DNA of 64,000 nt from Erigeron canadensis (taxonomy: Eukaryota > Streptophyta > Magnoliopsida > Asterales > Asteraceae). The DNA is taken from assembly GCF_010389155.1 (NCBI RefSeq), contig NC_057765.1, forward strand, positions 4,588,001 to 4,652,000, written 5' to 3'. The translations under genes were made by a program, and so were the position numbers. The notes under the pieces are model-generated. The model saw nothing but the letters and a program-made list of their open reading frames with translations, made no database searches and was not told the origin of the DNA. Shown piece after piece: positions 60,360 through 64,000 of this stretch; the stretch's first letter is position 1; each line of letters opens with the position of its first letter.

Positions 60360-60637
60360 TGTTAGATCTTATTTCAGTTATTTGATTTAGTTGTTTGATT
60401 CAACAGGTATGAGTCAGCGTGTTGGCCATGTTGGCTGTCAGTTATTTGAGTTATTTCACATGTTATTTGAGTCTATTAGTGGGTCAGTTAGTATAGCAAG
60501 TCTTCAGGGTTGTTACCTGAATTTTAGGGATTTATTATTCTGTCATGTGATCATGGGTTTATTGAGTCTTGTAGCCTATATAAAGGAAAGTTTAGTAGTT
60601 AATGAATATTATTCCATTTAAGAGAATATCACTTGCA
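60360..60637 (+). mobile_element. 5' LTR of a Ty1-copia retrotransposon
   Basis: A unit starting TGTTAGATC and ending CACTTGCA, with a TATA box TATATAAA at 60577-60584. It is followed 6 bases later by the primer-binding site TGGTATCAGAGC (60644-60655), matching the 3' end of initiator tRNA-Met. The left boundary is the best TG; the 3' LTR lies beyond the window, so length could not be cross-checked. Confidence 0.7.
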
Positions 60638-60692
60638 GTCAAGTGGTATCAGAGCGAAATCCTGGTGAGTTTAGGTGAGTGCATTCAAGCAA

Positions 60693-63600
60693 ATGGCGGA
60701 GGAAGCTCTTTCAGTCTCATACCAGAGTGTGCCTCGGTTTGATGGAGACTACGATCACTGGAAGTTGGTTATGGAGACACTTCTCAGATCAAAGGAATTC
60801 TGGTGTGTGATCGAGGAGGAGATCAAGGAACCCAGAACAGGAGAAACTATGACTGCGGCACAGAAGGCCCAATATGATGCATTGAAGTTGAAAGATCTGA
60901 AGGCTCGAAACTACTTGTTTCAATCTATTGACAAGCAGATTCTTCGAACTATTCCTTAGAAAGATAGTGCTAAGCAGATTTGGGATGCTATGAAGATCAA
61001 ATACCAAGGAAATGCACGTGTGAAGAGAGCTCAACTCCAACGATTAAGGAAAGAGTTTGAAACCCGGGAGATGAAGGAAGGAGAAAGTATAGCCGACTAC
61101 TTCAATAGAGTCATAACTGTGACCAATGACATGCAGAATTATGGAGAAAAGATGACTGATGTGAAGATTGTGGAGAAAATCCTGAGATCTTTAACTGAAA
61201 CCTACAACTATGTAGTGTGTTCAATTGAAGAATCAAACGATATTGATAGCATGACCGTGGATGAACTGCAAAGTTCACTCCTGGTACATGCGCAAAAGTT
61301 CAAAAAGAAGCAGCCCTTTGAAGATCAAGTGTTGAAAGTTGAAAATGATGGTCGAGGAAGAGGCAAAGGCAGAAGTCAATTTAGCAGAGGAAGAGGCAGA
61401 GGTAGGGGCAGAGCCCGAGGAAACTTTGACAAATCAAACATAGAGTGCTATAGGTGTCATGGCATGGGTCATTTCTCATATGAATGTCAAAAGGATGACA
61501 ATCCAGTGAATTATGCTGAATTTGATGAAGGAGAAGACCTTCTACTCATGGCCATGACAGAAGAAAAGAAAGATGAAGAGACTAAAGGAATTTGGTTCTT
61601 AGACTCTGCCTGTTCAAACCATATGACGGGCACAAAAGGCTCGTTCATCAACTTAGATGAAAGGTACACTCATTCGGTCAAACTTGGGAATGACATAAGG
61701 CTATCTGTGAAGGGGATAGGCGATATTAGACTTGAGGTGGAAGGAATCACTCAAGTTATAACCAGGGTTTACTATGTACCAGAACTTACTTCTAACCTTC
61801 TAAGTATGGGTCAGTTACAAGAAAAGGATTTGACCATAGTCATCAAGCAAGGGAAATGTAAAGTACACCACCCTATTAAAGGAGTGATTGTGAGTTCAAC
61901 TATGACCAGAAATCGCATGTTTCTGATTCATGGTGTGATGAAGCCTCTACCAAGTCAATGTCTCAAAGTGAGTGATGTGGAAAACAAACAAGTATGGCAT
62001 AGGAGGCTGGGGCACTGCAATTTCAAGTCTGTACGAGCAATGCAATATCGGCAGCTAGTCAAGGGGTTGCCTAAGATGGCTGAAAACACTCATGTGTGTG
62101 AAGTCTGCAAGCTAGGCAAACAGCAGAGAGAGCCAATACCAAGGAAGAGTCTATGGAGAGCAAATGAAAGATTGCAACTGATACATACAGACTTATGTGG
62201 TCCAATTTCTCCCGCTTCTCCCAGTGGAAAAAGGTACCTTTTGTCTTTTATAGATGATTACACTAGAAAAGGGTGGGCATATTTTCTAGCCAATAAATCT
62301 GAAAGCTTTGGAATGTTTAAGAAATTCAAGGCCATGGTAGAAAATGAAACAGGTCTTACTATAAAGGGGTTAAGAAGTGATAGGGGTGGTGAATTCACTT
62401 CAAATGAATTTAACTCATTTTGCGAACAGCACGGGATTAGAAGGCAGTTGACCACTGCATTTACACCGCATTAGAATGGTGTAGCTGAACGTAGGAACAA
62501 GACCATTATGAATGCAGTTAGGTGTTTTTTGATTGAAAAAGCTCTGCCAAAGTGGTTGTGGTCCGAAGCAGCAAAATGGGTGGTTGTGGTCCGAAGCAGC
62601 AAAATGGGCCACTCATGTCCTCAATAGATGCATCACAAGTGCACTTGAGGATAAGGTTCCTGAGGAGGCATGGTCAGGAACGACACTCAACGTTGATTAT
62701 TTCAAGGTGTTTGGGAGTATAGCCTTTGCCACTATACTTTCACAACTCAGGAAGAAACTAGACGATAAGAGTGTGAAGTGTATATTCTTGGGCATAAGTA
62801 CTCGATCAAAAGCATACAGGCTGTATGACCCAATTCAAAACGAGATCATATTTAGCAAGCATGTTAGTTTTGATGATAATGGAAGGTTTTAGCAAGCATG
62901 TTAGTTTTGATGATAATGGAAGGTGGGAATGGAACAAAGAAGAATTTGGCAGCTCAGATCTGATCCTACCAGATGAATACGTGCATGTAGAAGAGGATGA
63001 ATACGTGCATGTAGAAGAAGCAGCAGCAGCTAGAACAGATCATATAAAACAATCAATGATGAACTCAAGCACTCCAGTTGAGCCACAACAGGGAAGTGCC
63101 TCAACTGAGAACATACAAGCAGCTCAGGAACTAGCTCCAACAACAATTGAAAGTTCAACTACTGGGGCAAGAAGAGTATCATCCAGGGCGACCAAGACTC
63201 CTAGCTGGTTTGAGAATTACATGACTGGGGAAGGGTGTTTGGATGAGTATCTAGATGAAGAGGCCAATCTGGCCTTGTTCAGTTCTGCAGGAGATCCCAT
63301 CAATTATGCAGAGGCAGCAAATAATCCCAAATGGATTCAAGCCATGGAGACAGAGATTAAGGCCATTGAAAGCAATGATAAGTGGAAACTAGTGGAAGCA
63401 CCTAAAGATAGTATTCCTATTGGAGTGAAGTGGTTGTATAAGACAAAATACAATGAGAAAGGGGAAATTGACAAGTTTAAGGCCAGACTCGTTGTTAAGG
63501 GCTATGCTCAGAAAAAGGGAATAGATTATGAGGAAGTATTTGCGCCTGTGGCAAGGTGGGATACAATCAGAACTCTGTTAGCTGTTGCAACATATAATAA

Positions 63601-64000
63601 GTGGGAAATTCAGCAACTAGATGTTAAGAGCGCATTTCTAAATGGAGAGTTGGAAGAGAGCATTTATGTAGAACAACCTGAAGGCTTTGTGAAACAAGGA
63701 GAAGAACACAAAGTGTACCAGCTCAAGAAGGCCTTGTATGGGCTAAAACAGGCCCCTAGAGCCTGGTTCACTAGAGTAGAGAAGTACTTCATCAAGGAAG
63801 GCTTCCAACAGAGCCAATATGATCACATATTCTTCATCAAAAAGGTATGGAATAAAGTGTTAATGGTTACTCTATATGTGGATGATCTGATCTACACAGG
63901 CAATGACAAACAACTCTGTGAAGAGTTCAGTAAATCAGTGAAGAAGGAATTTGCAATGACTGATCTTGGCAAAATGAAGTATTTCTTGGGAGTCGAAGTT
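60693..64000 (+). pseudogene. Ty1-copia gag-pol polyprotein, disabled and cut by the window end
   Basis: Reading order is gag (FDGDYDHWKLVMETLL), zinc knuckle CYRCHGMGHFSYEC (~61447-61488), protease WFLDSACSNHMTG, GAG-pre-integrase VWHRRLGHCNF with CEVCKLGKQ, integrase core (HTDLCGP, FIDDYTRK, SDRGGEF), then reverse transcriptase with YVDDLIYTG at 63875-63901. Integrase before reverse transcriptase defines Ty1-copia. Four defects are visible: in-frame TAG at 60957, TAG at 62472 where the family has a glutamine codon, and two frameshifting tandem duplications (28 bp at 62553, 37 bp at 62851). A 24-bp in-frame duplication is at 62972. From ~62893 to the window end the frame is open. Few defects mean recent insertion. 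RNase H and the 3' LTR are outside. Confidence 0.93.
62553..63019 (+). repeat. Cluster of three short tandem duplications in copia pol
   Basis: Units: 28 bp (62553-62580 and 62581-62608), 37 bp (62851-62887 and 62888-62924) and 24 bp (62972-62995 and 62996-63019, one mismatch at the last base). The first two shift the frame by one base each; the reverse transcriptase frame agrees exactly with the sum of both shifts. Confidence 0.92.

Overview
The window looks like a gene-poor, transposon-rich stretch of an AT-rich eudicot nuclear genome. Genes have introns with GT..AG junctions, there is a full TIR-type immune receptor (TNL, a class absent from monocots), a plastid-targeted YbaB protein, lipid-transfer-like proteins and many plant transposons. 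An asterid, possibly Asteraceae, is my guess from repeat style only. No rRNA, tRNA or CRISPR array was seen.

Layout: 1-9.5 kb holds two related secreted cysteine-rich lipid-transfer-like genes (3825 and 8557, both +) among MITEs. 10.1-18.1 kb holds a small membrane protein (-), a DUF1685 protein (+, 2 exons) and a STIC2-like chloroplast YbaB/EbfC protein (-, 7 exons). 20.0-22.7 kb is a 2.7 kb solo LTR with perfect 5-bp target duplications, apparently inside an older MITE. 23.8-26.3 kb is an unknown nuclear-looking protein (+, 4 exons).

From about 28.4 to 57.1 kb the window is built from a tandem segmental duplication. Unit A has an RCI2/PMP3 gene (28529, +) and a complete 8-exon TNL (32561-40012, -). 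Unit B has an RCI2 paralogue (46217, +) and only the 3' half of a second TNL (54768-57085, -). The complete TNL reads TIR, NB-ARC, LRR, C-JID and, unusually, a C-terminal HMA (heavy-metal-associated) domain; the truncated copy keeps LRR, C-JID and HMA with all frames open. This TNL-HMA pair is the best candidate for a noteworthy system: an immune receptor carrying an integrated HMA domain lacking the CxxC metal site, as in the decoy domains of rice Pik-1 and RGA5, next to a copy reduced to its C-terminal half.

Unit B was expanded by insertions: two MULE-type elements of one family (one holding two nested elements), a hAT-like element and a decayed copia element. Unit A carries a SINE with a 14-bp target duplication that is absent from unit B, and a CACTA element in TNL intron 1. 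The window ends (60.4-64 kb) inside a young Ty1-copia element with gag, protease, integrase and reverse transcriptase, disabled by two stop codons and two frameshifting short tandem duplications.
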